Positions 14,990-23,415 of a stretch of 36,211 nt of DNA are shown piece by piece. The notes below the pieces were generated by a model. It was not told the origin of the DNA. It ran no database searches and worked only from the letters and a program-made list of their open reading frames with translations. This DNA comes from Methanobacteriota archaeon (GTDB lineage: Archaea > Halobacteriota > Methanomicrobia > Methanomicrobiales > Methanospirillaceae), in contig JAKPPB010000003.1 of assembly GCA_029547605.1 (NCBI GenBank), positions 1 through 36,211 on the forward strand, in the 5' to 3' direction. Position numbers and translations under genes: made by a program. The first letter of the stretch is position 1. The number at the start of each line of letters is the position of its first letter.

Positions 14990-15841
14990 ATGAAAGTCAT
15001 GATCACCGGTGCGGGGGGGCAGCTTGGACAGGAGATGGCAAAACAGGCCGCATTGAGGGGTTACGATACCACTCCGTTCACTTCCCGCGAGCTCGATATC
15101 ACAAATTCAGGATCAGTCCGCGACGCCATCTTCCGCTGCCGCCCAGACGCCATCGTCAACTGCGCCGCCTACAACGCCGTCGACGAGGCCGAGCGCGAAT
15201 GGAAGCGGGCATTCCTCGTCAACGGCCTCGCGGTGCGAAACCTTGCGCTCGCGGCAAGTGAGGGAGGGGCCATCCTCGTCCACTACTCAACCGACTACGT
15301 CTTCGACGGGCTCTCCTCACGCCCCTACACGATCGCCGACTGCCCGAATCCCCTCAGCAGATACGGGGAGAGCAAGCTCCTGGGAGAGCAGGCTGTCCGC
15401 GGCCATTCCAGGCGCTACTTCCTTATCAGGACCTCCTGGGTCTTTGGACCCGGGAATACCAATTTCGTGCAGAAGGTGATCGAATGGAGCCGCCAGAACG
15501 ATCGCCTGAAGGTGGTGGGCGACCAGGTCTCTTCGCCCACCTCCACGCGTGACCTGGCAGGTGCCACCCTCGACCTCCTGGAGACAGGGCAGTTCGGGCT
15601 CTACCACCTCACCAACGGGGGATCATGCTCGCGGTACGAATGGGCGAAGTGTATCCTGGATGCAACGGGGTGGAAGGGCGTGCTCCTTCCTGCAAGGAGC
15701 AACGAGTTCCCGACCCCCGCCCGAAGACCTGCTTACTCGGTCCTCGACAACTTCGGGGCTGCCGAGGTGAGGGGAAAAGATCTCCCCCCGTGGGAGGAGG
15801 CGACGCGGACGTACCTCGAAGAGATGGGAGGGGTCCCTTGA
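14990..15841 (+). CDS. rfbD: dTDP-4-dehydrorhamnose reductase
   Basis: 283 residues, SDR family. It reduces dTDP-4-keto-L-rhamnose to dTDP-L-rhamnose with NAD(P)H. The Rossmann motif is G-A-G-G-Q-L-G (7-13), S-T-D-Y-V-F-D-G is at 100-107, and the catalytic pair is Y125-x3-K129 in S-R-Y-G-E-S-K. The ATG at 14990 has GGAGG about 9 nt upstream and gives the family start M-K-V-M-I-T-G-A-G-G. An in-frame start at 14921 is less likely. Its stop TGA overlaps the TTG start of rfbB. Confidence 0.95.
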   Translation: MKVMITGAGGQLGQEMAKQAALRGYDTTPFTSRELDITNSGSVRDAIFRCRPDAIVNCAAYNAVDEAEREWKRAFLVNGLAVRNLALAASEGGAILVHYSTDYVFDGLSSRPYTIADCPNPLSRYGESKLLGEQAVRGHSRRYFLIRTSWVFGPGNTNFVQKVIEWSRQNDRLKVVGDQVSSPTSTRDLAGATLDLLETGQFGLYHLTNGGSCSRYEWAKCILDATGWKGVLLPARSNEFPTPARRPAYSVLDNFGAAEVRGKDLPPWEEATRTYLEEMGGVP

Positions 15842-16902
15842 ATCACCTCCTTGTCACCGGGGTCGCCGGGTTCATCGGCAGCAACTTCGTGTACCACGTC
15901 CTTGGGACCCACCCTGAAATCTCCGTCGTAGGCCTCGACTCCCTCACGTATGCAGGGAACCTCGAGAACCTCGCAGCGCTTGGAAAGAAGGAGCGGGAGC
16001 GGTTCACCTTCGTGAAGGGGGATATCGGGGACCGCCCCCTCGCAGACTCGCTCTTCTCGGAGCATGAGATCGACGCCGTCGTCAACTTCGCGGCCGAGTC
16101 CCATGTCGACCGCTCCATCGAGGACCCCCAGCTCTTCCTCCGCACGAATATCCTTGGGACCTGCACCCTCCTCGATGCGGCACGGGCTGCCTGGCACCGG
16201 AAAGGCGAATGGCTCCCTGGCTCCAGGTTCCTCCAGGTCTCGACCGACGAGGTGTACGGGTCGCTCGGGCCGGAAGGATACTTCACCGAAGAGACCCCCC
16301 TTGACCCCCACAGCCCCTACTCGGCGAGCAAGGCTGCCGCGGACATGATCGCAAAGGCCTACCACGACACCTTTGGGATGCCGGTCCTTATCACCCGGTG
16401 CTCAAACAACTACGGCCCCTACCAGTTCCCCGAGAAGCTGATCCCCCTGATGATCAGAAACGCCCTGCAGCACCGCCCGCTTCCGGTCTACGGGGACGGC
16501 AAGAACGTCCGGGACTGGCTCTATGTCGAGGACCACTGCCGGGCGATAGAGGTGGTCCTTTCTGCCGGCAGGCCCGGCGAGGTGTACAACATCGGCGGGA
16601 ACAACGAGTGGGAGAACATCGCGATCGTAAGACTCCTCCTCTCCCTCCTGCGAGAGGAGACAGGGGACCCGGGGATCAACGAGAGCCTGATCCAGTTCGT
16701 GAAGGACCGGCCAGGCCACGACCGGCGGTATGCGATCGACTCGACCAGGATCTCCCGCGAACTCGGGTGGGAGCCTGCAACCCCGTTTCCGGAAGGCATA
16801 AAAAAGACCGTCCGCTGGTACCTGGACCACCAGGAATGGATGGAAAGGGTGATATCAGGCGAATACCTGTCATTCTACGAGCGAAATTACGAATACCGGT
16901 GA
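15838..16902 (+). CDS. rfbB: dTDP-glucose 4,6-dehydratase (TTG start)
   Basis: 354 residues. It converts dTDP-glucose to dTDP-4-keto-6-deoxyglucose using bound NAD. The Rossmann motif G-V-A-G-F-I-G-S is at 8-15. Catalytic D137-E138 lie in V-S-T-D-E-V-Y-G, and Y161-x3-K165 in S-P-Y-S-A-S-K. The family segment N-N-Y-G-P-Y-Q-F-P-E-K-L-I-P is present. The TTG at 15838 is chosen because it overlaps the rfbD stop (TTGA) and gives the standard N-terminus N-H-L-L-V-T-G; no ATG or GTG is placed to do this. It is the last rfb gene. Confidence 0.94.
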   Translation: MNHLLVTGVAGFIGSNFVYHVLGTHPEISVVGLDSLTYAGNLENLAALGKKERERFTFVKGDIGDRPLADSLFSEHEIDAVVNFAAESHVDRSIEDPQLFLRTNILGTCTLLDAARAAWHRKGEWLPGSRFLQVSTDEVYGSLGPEGYFTEETPLDPHSPYSASKAAADMIAKAYHDTFGMPVLITRCSNNYGPYQFPEKLIPLMIRNALQHRPLPVYGDGKNVRDWLYVEDHCRAIEVVLSAGRPGEVYNIGGNNEWENIAIVRLLLSLLREETGDPGINESLIQFVKDRPGHDRRYAIDSTRISRELGWEPATPFPEGIKKTVRWYLDHQEWMERVISGEYLSFYERNYEYR

Positions 16903-17023
16903 ACCTGTGCGGTCCCATCCCGCCTGGCGGCCGCACGGAAAACGCTCCCCGGAATGATCTGCTGTCTGGCACCGGGCCAAAGGGCCCGCATCCCGGCATG
17001 CGTGGCAGCCTTCATTCCTCCCC

Positions 17024-17034
17024 CTTTTTATTCT
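17024..17034 (+). promoter_or_regulatory. TATA-like element for the second UDP-GlcNAc 2-epimerase
   Basis: CTTTTTATTC-type sequence about 30 nt before the ATG at 17061 in otherwise GC-rich DNA. A CGGGCC(AAAG)GGCCCG hairpin lies upstream around 16972-16990 and could end rfb transcription. Both suggest a separate transcription unit. Confidence 0.4.
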
Positions 17035-17060
17035 TCAGTCCCCCACCTTTCAGGGTGATC

Positions 17061-18140
17061 ATGATCTGCCTCGTGCTCGGCACCCGACCCGAGATCATCA
17101 AGCTCTCCCCACTCATACGGGAGTGCGGGCGACGGCAGATCCCTTTCTTCGTCCTCCATACCGGGCAGCACTACTCGTACGAGATGGACAGGGTCTTTTT
17201 TGAGGACCTGGAACTGCCGGCGCCGGAGTACAACCTCGATGCCGGCTCAGGTCTGCACGGGGAACAGACAGGAAAGATCCTTGCCGGCGCCGAGCAGGTC
17301 TTTTTCAGGCACCGGCCCGATGCGGTCCTCGTCCAGGGCGACACGAATACCGTGCTCGCGGGAGCGCTTGCGGCTGCCAAACTCCATATCCCGGTCGGCC
17401 ACGTCGAGGCTGGCCTGAGGTCCTTTGACCGCCGGATGCCAGAGGAGATCAACCGGATCGTCGCGGACCATGTGAGTGACCTCCTCTTCGCACCCACAGA
17501 GACCGCCGCCAGGTACCTTCGAGGCGAAGGGATACCCGAAGAGAAGATATTCGTGACCGGGAACACCGTCGTGGACGCAGTCTTCCAGAACCTGGAGATC
17601 GCGCAAAAGAAGACGGGCGTGATGGAGCGGATGGAGACCAGGGAGGGGGACTTTATCCTCGTGACCGCCCACCGTGCCGAGAACGTCGACGACAGGGGCC
17701 GCCTGGCGGGAATCCTCGAAGGCCTCAGCGCGGTGGGAGAGGAGACCGGCATGCAGGTCATCTTCCCGGTCCACCCCCGGACTGCGAAGATGACAAGGGA
17801 GTTTGGGCTGGACACCAGGGGAATCCGCATCGTCCCTCCCCTCGGGTACCTGGAATTCCTTCTCCTCGAGTCAAAAGCCGCCCTTATCCTCACTGACTCC
17901 GGAGGGATCCAGGAGGAGGCCTGCGTGCTTGGCGTCCCCTGCGTCACGCTTCGGGAGAACACCGAGCGGCCCGAGACCCTTAAAGTGGGATCAAACGTGC
18001 TCGCCGGGACAGATCCCATGACCATCCTGGAGAGCGCCCGGGAGATGCGCTCCCGCGACCGCGGCTGGGAGAACCCTTACGGCGACGGGCATGCCGGTGA
18101 GCGGATACTCGATGCGCTGGCCAGAAGGGGGCTGACGTGA
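17061..18140 (+). CDS. UDP-N-acetylglucosamine 2-epimerase paralogue (WecB/WbpI family)
   Basis: 359 residues, non-hydrolysing 2-epimerase family. Motifs in order: L-G-T-R-P-E-I-I-K, Q-G-D-T-N-T-V-L-A-G, H-V-E-A-G-L-R-S-F-D, M-P-E-E-I-N-R, T-A-H-R-A-E-N-V-D, F-P-V-H-P-R-T, and T-D-S-G-G-I-Q-E-E-A. The ATG at 17061 has AGGGTGAT just upstream and starts directly at the conserved strand; a longer open frame from 16398 is an artefact over rfbB. With the 3-amination operon nearby, one of the two epimerases may act on the di-N-acetylated uronic acid (WbpI role). Which one cannot be told from sequence. Confidence 0.92.
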   Translation: MICLVLGTRPEIIKLSPLIRECGRRQIPFFVLHTGQHYSYEMDRVFFEDLELPAPEYNLDAGSGLHGEQTGKILAGAEQVFFRHRPDAVLVQGDTNTVLAGALAAAKLHIPVGHVEAGLRSFDRRMPEEINRIVADHVSDLLFAPTETAARYLRGEGIPEEKIFVTGNTVVDAVFQNLEIAQKKTGVMERMETREGDFILVTAHRAENVDDRGRLAGILEGLSAVGEETGMQVIFPVHPRTAKMTREFGLDTRGIRIVPPLGYLEFLLLESKAALILTDSGGIQEEACVLGVPCVTLRENTERPETLKVGSNVLAGTDPMTILESAREMRSRDRGWENPYGDGHAGERILDALARRGLT

Positions 18141-18318
18141 TGACTCCCTGGCGTTGCCCGGACCAGAAAAATAATTGTTGCCCGCAGGGGGCCGTGACGC
18201 CCCGGACCGAAGGCCACGCCATGGTTACAGGGAGTCGCGTCAAAGTCTGCCTTATCCCCTGCAATAATGCACTCGCGAACTCTTCCCACTTCTCCCTGTC
18301 CCACAAAGGGTGGTTCCC

Positions 18319-19476
18319 ATGAGATTTATTTGCGTATTCGTGCTCTTCATCCTGGTATCCCTTGTCCTCCCTGCTGCCGCGGTGACGATCACCGAGAGGC
18401 CTGACGCGATTGTAAACGGCCAGCCCATATTCGTGACCGTCCGTGACCTCCCGGGGAACTCTTCGTTCTCGCTCCTGGTGCAGGCCGACTGCGCCGTCCA
18501 GCCCAACTCCGAGTTCCGGTTCCAGATGAGCCAGTTCGTAATGCCGTTTGCGTTGAAGAAGAGCAGCATCACCGCGACCCTCTCGGGCACCTCGACGAAC
18601 CGTCTCGAGGTGATGAAGGAGTCGACCATCGTCACGGTCTCGGGGCAGTCCAGGGATGGCCAGTTCTCCACCACAAAGCATTACGATATCACGCCGGGGA
18701 CCTACGATTACTTCCGGCTCTCGGGAACCTCCCTTCCCACCGCAAGGAGCATCACCGCTCAGCTCCAGGTGACCGGGACTACGCAGGGGTCGAAAAACTC
18801 GGAGATATCGTTCGTGGTCGAGGGCCTCACTGCCGGGACCATCACCATTGCAGCCCTCGTCGACGGGACGCAGGCCCTCTACAAGAACATCCCCATCGGG
18901 GGGCCAGAACCATCCCCTGCAGGGAGCAGCGTGCCCGCTGCCTCAACTGCGGCGCCTCCCCCCGAGCAATGGCGCACGTTCACGTCAGCCGACGGCATGG
19001 TCAGCATCACGGTCTCGCGTGCGGAACCGGTCGGGTTCCTCATGGTGCCGGCCGAAGACCCGGCGCGGGGGACGCGGGTCCTCTCCGGCCCCTACACCCT
19101 TGTTCCACAGGACACATATTTTTCTCCCCCGGGCAGGATCGAGTTCCGCATCCCTGTGGGGACTCCCGCGGAGGGGCTCGTCATCGCCTCCCATGACCGC
19201 GGAAACTGGACCAGCCTTCCCTCGACGATTGGAAACACCACCGTGACGGCTCCTGTCACCATCAGCGGAACGTTTGCCCTGCTTGGCCCGCTCCCTGCCA
19301 ATACCACCATCGTCAGCACCGTCACCACGACACCCGCAACCCCGGCAACCACAATACCAAAGACTACGGAGACCCCCCCCGCTACTCCCACGGCGAGGGC
19401 AGGAATCGAACCCGCAAGGCTCCTCCTTCTTGCCGTGGGCGCTGGCTGTGCGGTAGCGATGAGAAAGAGAGAATAA
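18319..19476 (+). CDS. Secreted, C-terminally membrane-anchored surface protein of unknown function
   Basis: 385 residues. An N-terminal signal peptide (M-R-F-I-C-V-F-V-L-F-I-L-V, cleavage near A-A-A-V) is followed by two beta-rich halves (about 25-200 and 215-330). Then comes a Thr/Pro-rich stalk (T-T-P-A-T-P-A-T-T-I-P and following) likely to be O-glycosylated, and a single C-terminal membrane segment ending R-K-R-E. This layout is common among methanogen surface proteins. No enzymatic motif is seen. The ATG at 18319 is preferred over GTG 18310 because AAAGGGTGG lies at a good distance. It sits beside sugar-nucleotide genes, so it may be a glycosylation substrate, which is inference. Confidence 0.8.
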   Translation: MRFICVFVLFILVSLVLPAAAVTITERPDAIVNGQPIFVTVRDLPGNSSFSLLVQADCAVQPNSEFRFQMSQFVMPFALKKSSITATLSGTSTNRLEVMKESTIVTVSGQSRDGQFSTTKHYDITPGTYDYFRLSGTSLPTARSITAQLQVTGTTQGSKNSEISFVVEGLTAGTITIAALVDGTQALYKNIPIGGPEPSPAGSSVPAASTAAPPPEQWRTFTSADGMVSITVSRAEPVGFLMVPAEDPARGTRVLSGPYTLVPQDTYFSPPGRIEFRIPVGTPAEGLVIASHDRGNWTSLPSTIGNTTVTAPVTISGTFALLGPLPANTTIVSTVTTTPATPATTIPKTTETPPATPTARAGIEPARLLLLAVGAGCAVAMRKRE

Positions 19477-19527
19477 CGCCAGGAACCCCGGATTTTCTCG
19501 CTCGCAACAGCCCCTGGCTCCTCCCTC

Positions 19528-20373
19528 TCACCCCATCTCGAACGTGGTGACTCCGAAGATCCGGCCGACCGGAAGCGGCGGGATCTCCCTCGTGTACATC
19601 CTGGCAGTGCCAAAGACCTCCTCCATTCGCCGGTCCTGCGCCATAGCCACCGCCTCGCGGTTCGGCTCCGGGGTGTCAAAGAAGAACAGATGTCCCCTCA
19701 CCTCATCCCACCCGGTCAGGTCCTCAAGGATACTCTCGGCAATCTCCGGCGTGTCGGCAAAGAGCGGGCCGATCTTAAATCCCTCGAAGCACTTCCGGAT
19801 CACGCCGTAGCCCCGGAGAGCCCCTCCATCCACAAATGCAGATGACCATGACCCCGGCATGTGGATCCACCGCTCCAGGAAGCGGCCCCGTTCCGCGGGG
19901 AAATGGATGGCATCGTACGCAACGAGAGCGGAAAAGGGCACATCCTGCACGGAGCAGAGCCCGGCCTGCCTCCTTCCATCCGCAATGCCCCGCCACCTGA
20001 TGTTCCGGTATGCGAAGCGAAACCCCATCCGCGAAGAATACTTCTCCTGCATCTCGTAGACCCCGTCGATTCCAAGGTTCCGGTTGCCCGCGTGCCGGAT
20101 GGCTGCACTCGAGAGCTGCCAGCCAAGACCCTTGGACCGCATATCTTCCCTGATGACAAAGAACCCCCCAAAGGAGAACCGGGAATCGTAATTGCTGACC
20201 GCAACCGTCCCGGCGATCTCCCCATCCGCCTCCGCGATATACCACCCGGCCGGGTCAACCGCGTAGTGGCACTCCCCGTCATGCAGCCCCGGGTTCCATC
20301 CCTCTCTTCTCGCCCACTCGATGAAGACCCCAACCTCATCCTTCCGCGCCGCCCGGATTACAAGGTTATCCAT
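19528..20373 (-). CDS. GNAT-family acetyltransferase, two-domain
   Basis: 281 residues. The N-terminal half is a GNAT domain: I-R-A-A-R-K-D-E at the start, G-T-V-A-V-S-N-Y, F-F-V-I-R-E-D-M-R-S-K-G-L-G-W-Q-L containing the acetyl-CoA loop R-x2-G-x-G-like, and G-V-Y-E-M-Q followed by Y-S-S-R-M-G-F. The C-terminal half (from about 150) resembles the second domain of YitH-type GNAT proteins (L-R-G-Y-G-V-I-R, I-G-P-L-F-A-D). It transfers an acetyl group to an unknown amine. It converges with the surface-protein gene; its promoter side faces a strong hairpin at 20550-20597. Confidence 0.8.
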   Translation of the reverse strand: MDNLVIRAARKDEVGVFIEWARREGWNPGLHDGECHYAVDPAGWYIAEADGEIAGTVAVSNYDSRFSFGGFFVIREDMRSKGLGWQLSSAAIRHAGNRNLGIDGVYEMQEKYSSRMGFRFAYRNIRWRGIADGRRQAGLCSVQDVPFSALVAYDAIHFPAERGRFLERWIHMPGSWSSAFVDGGALRGYGVIRKCFEGFKIGPLFADTPEIAESILEDLTGWDEVRGHLFFFDTPEPNREAVAMAQDRRMEEVFGTARMYTREIPPLPVGRIFGVTTFEMG

Positions 20374-20549
20374 ATGGTTCTTTTTGGATCAGCAATGGCC
20401 TTATAGTCCATTGCTGCGGGGGAGATACCGGAAAGAGATACTCCTTATGGTCTTAGATCCCGGTATCGTCTCATTGCGAGGGGAACACAATATTACTCCT
20501 TCAATGACGACCTCCGGGGGGCTCGCCTTTCCGCTCCAATAGCGTCCCT

Positions 20550-20597
20550 GGACCCGGATAGAGCAGTTGGGGCCAGGGCCCCAACTGCGGGGGGTCC
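20550..20597. terminator. Strong hairpin between the Cache lipoprotein gene and the GNAT gene
   Basis: GCAGTTGGGGCC (20563-20574) and GGCCCCAACTGC (20577-20588) are perfect 12-bp inverted arms around two bases, enclosed by GGACCC (20550-20555) and GGGTCC (20592-20597). It lies 56 nt after the stop of the minus-strand lipoprotein gene, so a transcription end or mRNA 3'-end stabiliser is the simplest reading. No T-run follows. Another 8-bp inverted repeat, GATACCGG (20424-20431) with CCGGTATC (20460-20467), lies between it and the GNAT start. Confidence 0.55.
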
Positions 20598-20652
20598 TGT
20601 CGGGAAGTGTCCGTATTACAAATAATCCACGGGTTGAACTGGACCTCCCTCC

Positions 20653-22314
20653 TCACACCTCCGGCCCGTACACTCCCGACCCAACGAACCATTCGTCATC
20701 CACCGGCACCACGTAACAGAGCTTCAGGGCCTCGGACCCGGTATCAGGGTTCAGGTACACCACGTAGACGAACCCCCCGCCAGCGCGTGCCACTTCGATC
20801 TCCCAGTCGATGATCGCGACCCCGTAGTGGTCAAGGAATCCAAGGCGGCTGGTTCCGATCAGCTCAGGCTGGTGGGGAAGCGCGAGCGTCGTCCCGTTCA
20901 TCGCATACGCAAAGACGTAGTCTCCTCCGGGTGCCCACTTGCCTGAAAGGTCATTGAACGCAGCGAGGGCAACGCCCATTCCCTCCTTCCGGGCAAAGTC
21001 ACGGGCCGCATGCACCCTCTGCATGAGTGCGTCCTTCTCCTGCCGGCTGAAGGTTGCGTTCACATGGGAGAGATAGATCCCGGATCCAAGGAACCAGTCA
21101 TCGTCCACCGGCACCACTGAAGAGATCTTCAGTTCCTCGGCGAATCCTGCAGCGGGGTTGGGGTACACGTAGTACACGTGCCCGCCCCCGCGTGAGGCTG
21201 CCCCCACAAGCGCCCTGACGAAGGCAACGCCGTGTACGTCATGGACATCAAGGCGGTTCTGCCCGATGAGGCCCTGCTGGAAGGGCAGCGCAAATACCGT
21301 CCCGTTCATGTCGTACGCGAAAATATACAGGTCTCCGTCCACAAACCGGCCGACTGGATCATTGAACTCCCTGAGGGCAGCCTCTCTTCCCTCACTCGCG
21401 GCAAATGCAACAGCGGACCGCACGTACGAATCGAGGTCTTTCAGTTCTGCGAGGGAGGCATTCCTCGCGGAGGAAGTCGCCGCGCTGCGGGGCGGGATCT
21501 TTCCCTCCGTCAGCACCACCCGCCATGCTGCCCCGTCAATTCCGGCGGTCTCCCAGGAGGCCTCTTTTTCGATCTCCCTGTCCCACCCGCGGCCCCAGAA
21601 CCGGTAGGAGCCTGTTCCCGAGGGTTCCGATACCACCCTCCTGAAAAACTCCTGGAGTCCTGGTTCCTGGTAGACAGGATCAGAAAAGAGGTTCTTTCCT
21701 ATCTCCTCCTGCGTCGTGTCGTAGATGACCGTCCCGTCTGTCTGGGTCACCCAGATGTCATAGTCCGTCCCCTCCACCACGGGCCCAATGGCCCTCCCAA
21801 TGAGGGTCTCGGGGCGGTACGTCACGTCGGTATACCCAAGGTAGGTGCCGTTTGACGAGAATACCGGGGCACTCTGTGAGATCCCGGCAAACCCTTCCTC
21901 CATCATGAAGACTTCGCTTACCCGGGGCACCTTCATGGCAAGGGCTTCCTGGACCGGTCCCTGGTAATTCACGTCCCTCCCGACGATCTCGCGGTAATGC
22001 TCCGGGACCGCGGCGACAATGATTCCCTCAGGGGAGATCGTGACAGACGAGAGTGCCCATGGGAGCGCGTCAAGTTTCTCGCGGAGGACAGCTTCTGCCG
22101 AAGGGCCGACGAGCCCTGTCCGGGACAGCCGATCGGCACTTGCGAGGTTGAGTGCCCGCACCCCTGCGAGATCCGCATCGATGGCCTTTACGGCCCCCGT
22201 GAGCGTCACGCTGGCCGCGGATGCCTTTGGCTGTTCCTTTTCCGGGATAATGCACCCGCTGGCGAGAAGCGCGGCTCCCATGACAAGGAGAAATAAGAAG
22301 AAGCGTACTTTCAT
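20653..22314 (-). CDS. Lipoprotein composed of Cache sensor domains
   Basis: 553 residues. Signal peptide with lipobox L-L-A-S-G-C; the Cys at 21 would be lipidated and the protein anchored outside the membrane. Residues about 40-285 look like a double Cache domain (W-V-T-Q-T-D-G-T-V-I-Y-D-T segment). Two similar single-Cache-like repeats follow: about 290-425 with D-G-D-L-Y-I-F-A-Y-D-M-N-G-T, and about 430-553 with G-G-D-Y-V-F-A-Y-A-M-N-G-T. Each ends in V-V-P-V-D-D-x-W-F-x-G-S-G. Cache domains bind small ligands such as amino acids or organic acids. There is no transmembrane transmitter, HAMP, kinase or methyl-accepting part, so it probably acts as a ligand-binding accessory protein. Confidence 0.85.
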   Translation of the reverse strand: MKVRFFLFLLVMGAALLASGCIIPEKEQPKASAASVTLTGAVKAIDADLAGVRALNLASADRLSRTGLVGPSAEAVLREKLDALPWALSSVTISPEGIIVAAVPEHYREIVGRDVNYQGPVQEALAMKVPRVSEVFMMEEGFAGISQSAPVFSSNGTYLGYTDVTYRPETLIGRAIGPVVEGTDYDIWVTQTDGTVIYDTTQEEIGKNLFSDPVYQEPGLQEFFRRVVSEPSGTGSYRFWGRGWDREIEKEASWETAGIDGAAWRVVLTEGKIPPRSAATSSARNASLAELKDLDSYVRSAVAFAASEGREAALREFNDPVGRFVDGDLYIFAYDMNGTVFALPFQQGLIGQNRLDVHDVHGVAFVRALVGAASRGGGHVYYVYPNPAAGFAEELKISSVVPVDDDWFLGSGIYLSHVNATFSRQEKDALMQRVHAARDFARKEGMGVALAAFNDLSGKWAPGGDYVFAYAMNGTTLALPHQPELIGTSRLGFLDHYGVAIIDWEIEVARAGGGFVYVVYLNPDTGSEALKLCYVVPVDDEWFVGSGVYGPEV

Positions 22315-22378
22315 GCATTGACTTTTAATCGACTACCCTGCATAAGCATTGTGAAACACGCGGCCTGACGCCCGGGTA

Positions 22379-23302
22379 TCATTCCATCGAGGCGAGGGTA
22401 TCAGAAAGCCCTTCTCTCAACGTGAACCGCGGAGAATACCCAAGCGTGGCCTCTGCCAGGGAAATGTCTGCAACAGACCGCCTCACCTCGCCGGGCCTCT
22501 CGGGGCAATGGACCGGGTCCAGCCTGCACCCAAGGAGGTCCATGAGCATCGAGGCCAGTTGGTCGACGCGGGTCTCGCTCCCTGATGCAATGTTGAAGAC
22601 CCCGCACACATCTGACTCCATTGCTTTGATCATTGCCGTGACTACGTCCTTTACGTAGACGAAGTCCCGTGTCTGGCCCCCGTCACCGTAGATCAGGGGT
22701 GCCTCTCCTGCCCGTATCCTCGCGATGAACCTGGGGATGACCGCTGCATAGTCGGAACATGGGTCCTGCCTCGGGCCGTACACATTGAAGAATCGAAGGG
22801 ATACCGCCTGCAGGCCGAAAAGAAGCGAAAACACCCTGCAGTACCGCTCCCCCGCGTACTTGGCAACCGCGTATGGGGAGAGTGGGTCGACCGGCATGTC
22901 CTCCCTCTTGGGGAGACCCGGGAGGTTTCCGTACACGGCAGCAGAAGACGCGTGTACCACCCGCTTCACGCCGGCATCCCTTGCGGCAAGGAGCACGTTG
23001 AGGGTGCCGGTGAGTGTGACCTCGTGGCTCGCAAGGGGATGCGCGATGGACCGCGGGACCGATACCATCGCCGCAAGGTGGAAGACCCCGTCCGCACCGT
23101 GGAAATAGTCAAGAAGCGAGGGGAAGTCCTGGACCGTGTCCTGGATGAAATTCACCCGTGGACTCGGCAGGAGCGGGGAGATGTGCTCCATCTTTCCCGA
23201 GGAGAGGTCATCGATGATCGTCAAGTGGTGACCGGCGTGCGCCAGTGCCTCGCAGAGATGCGACCCAATGAACCCGGCGCCACCGGTGACGACGTAATGC
23301 AT
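22379..23302 (-). CDS. NAD-dependent epimerase (GalE-like, SDR family), second paralogue
   Basis: 307 residues, closely related to the gene at 4242-5171. G-G-A-G-F-I-G-S is at 7-14, H-A-S-S-A-A-V-Y-G holds the catalytic Ser region, Y144-x3-K148 lies in S-P-Y-A-V-A-K, and N-V-Y-G-P-R-Q-D-P follows. It probably interconverts C4 epimers of UDP-hexoses or UDP-N-acetylhexosamines; substrate not decidable. The two paralogues keep the same length and motif spacing but have clearly diverged, suggesting separate substrates. It is divergent from the threonine ammonia-lyase gene and shares a 113-bp intergenic region with it. Confidence 0.9.
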   Translation of the reverse strand: MHYVVTGGAGFIGSHLCEALAHAGHHLTIIDDLSSGKMEHISPLLPSPRVNFIQDTVQDFPSLLDYFHGADGVFHLAAMVSVPRSIAHPLASHEVTLTGTLNVLLAARDAGVKRVVHASSAAVYGNLPGLPKREDMPVDPLSPYAVAKYAGERYCRVFSLLFGLQAVSLRFFNVYGPRQDPCSDYAAVIPRFIARIRAGEAPLIYGDGGQTRDFVYVKDVVTAMIKAMESDVCGVFNIASGSETRVDQLASMLMDLLGCRLDPVHCPERPGEVRRSVADISLAEATLGYSPRFTLREGLSDTLASME

Positions 23303-23415
23303 GGTGTGTCCCTTTTTACCACCTATGGTATGAACAGGGAAAAAACTGCGGGCGAGACAGGCCCTTGTACCACCCCCGAATCCTTAATGTCCAGGAGCGG
23401 CAGAACCTATCATCC

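Noticed and set aside
16398-17060. An N-terminal extension of the second UDP-GlcNAc 2-epimerase by 221 residues
   Set aside because: The extension overlaps rfbB in another frame and has no homology character; ATG 17061 with a good ribosome site starts at the conserved strand.
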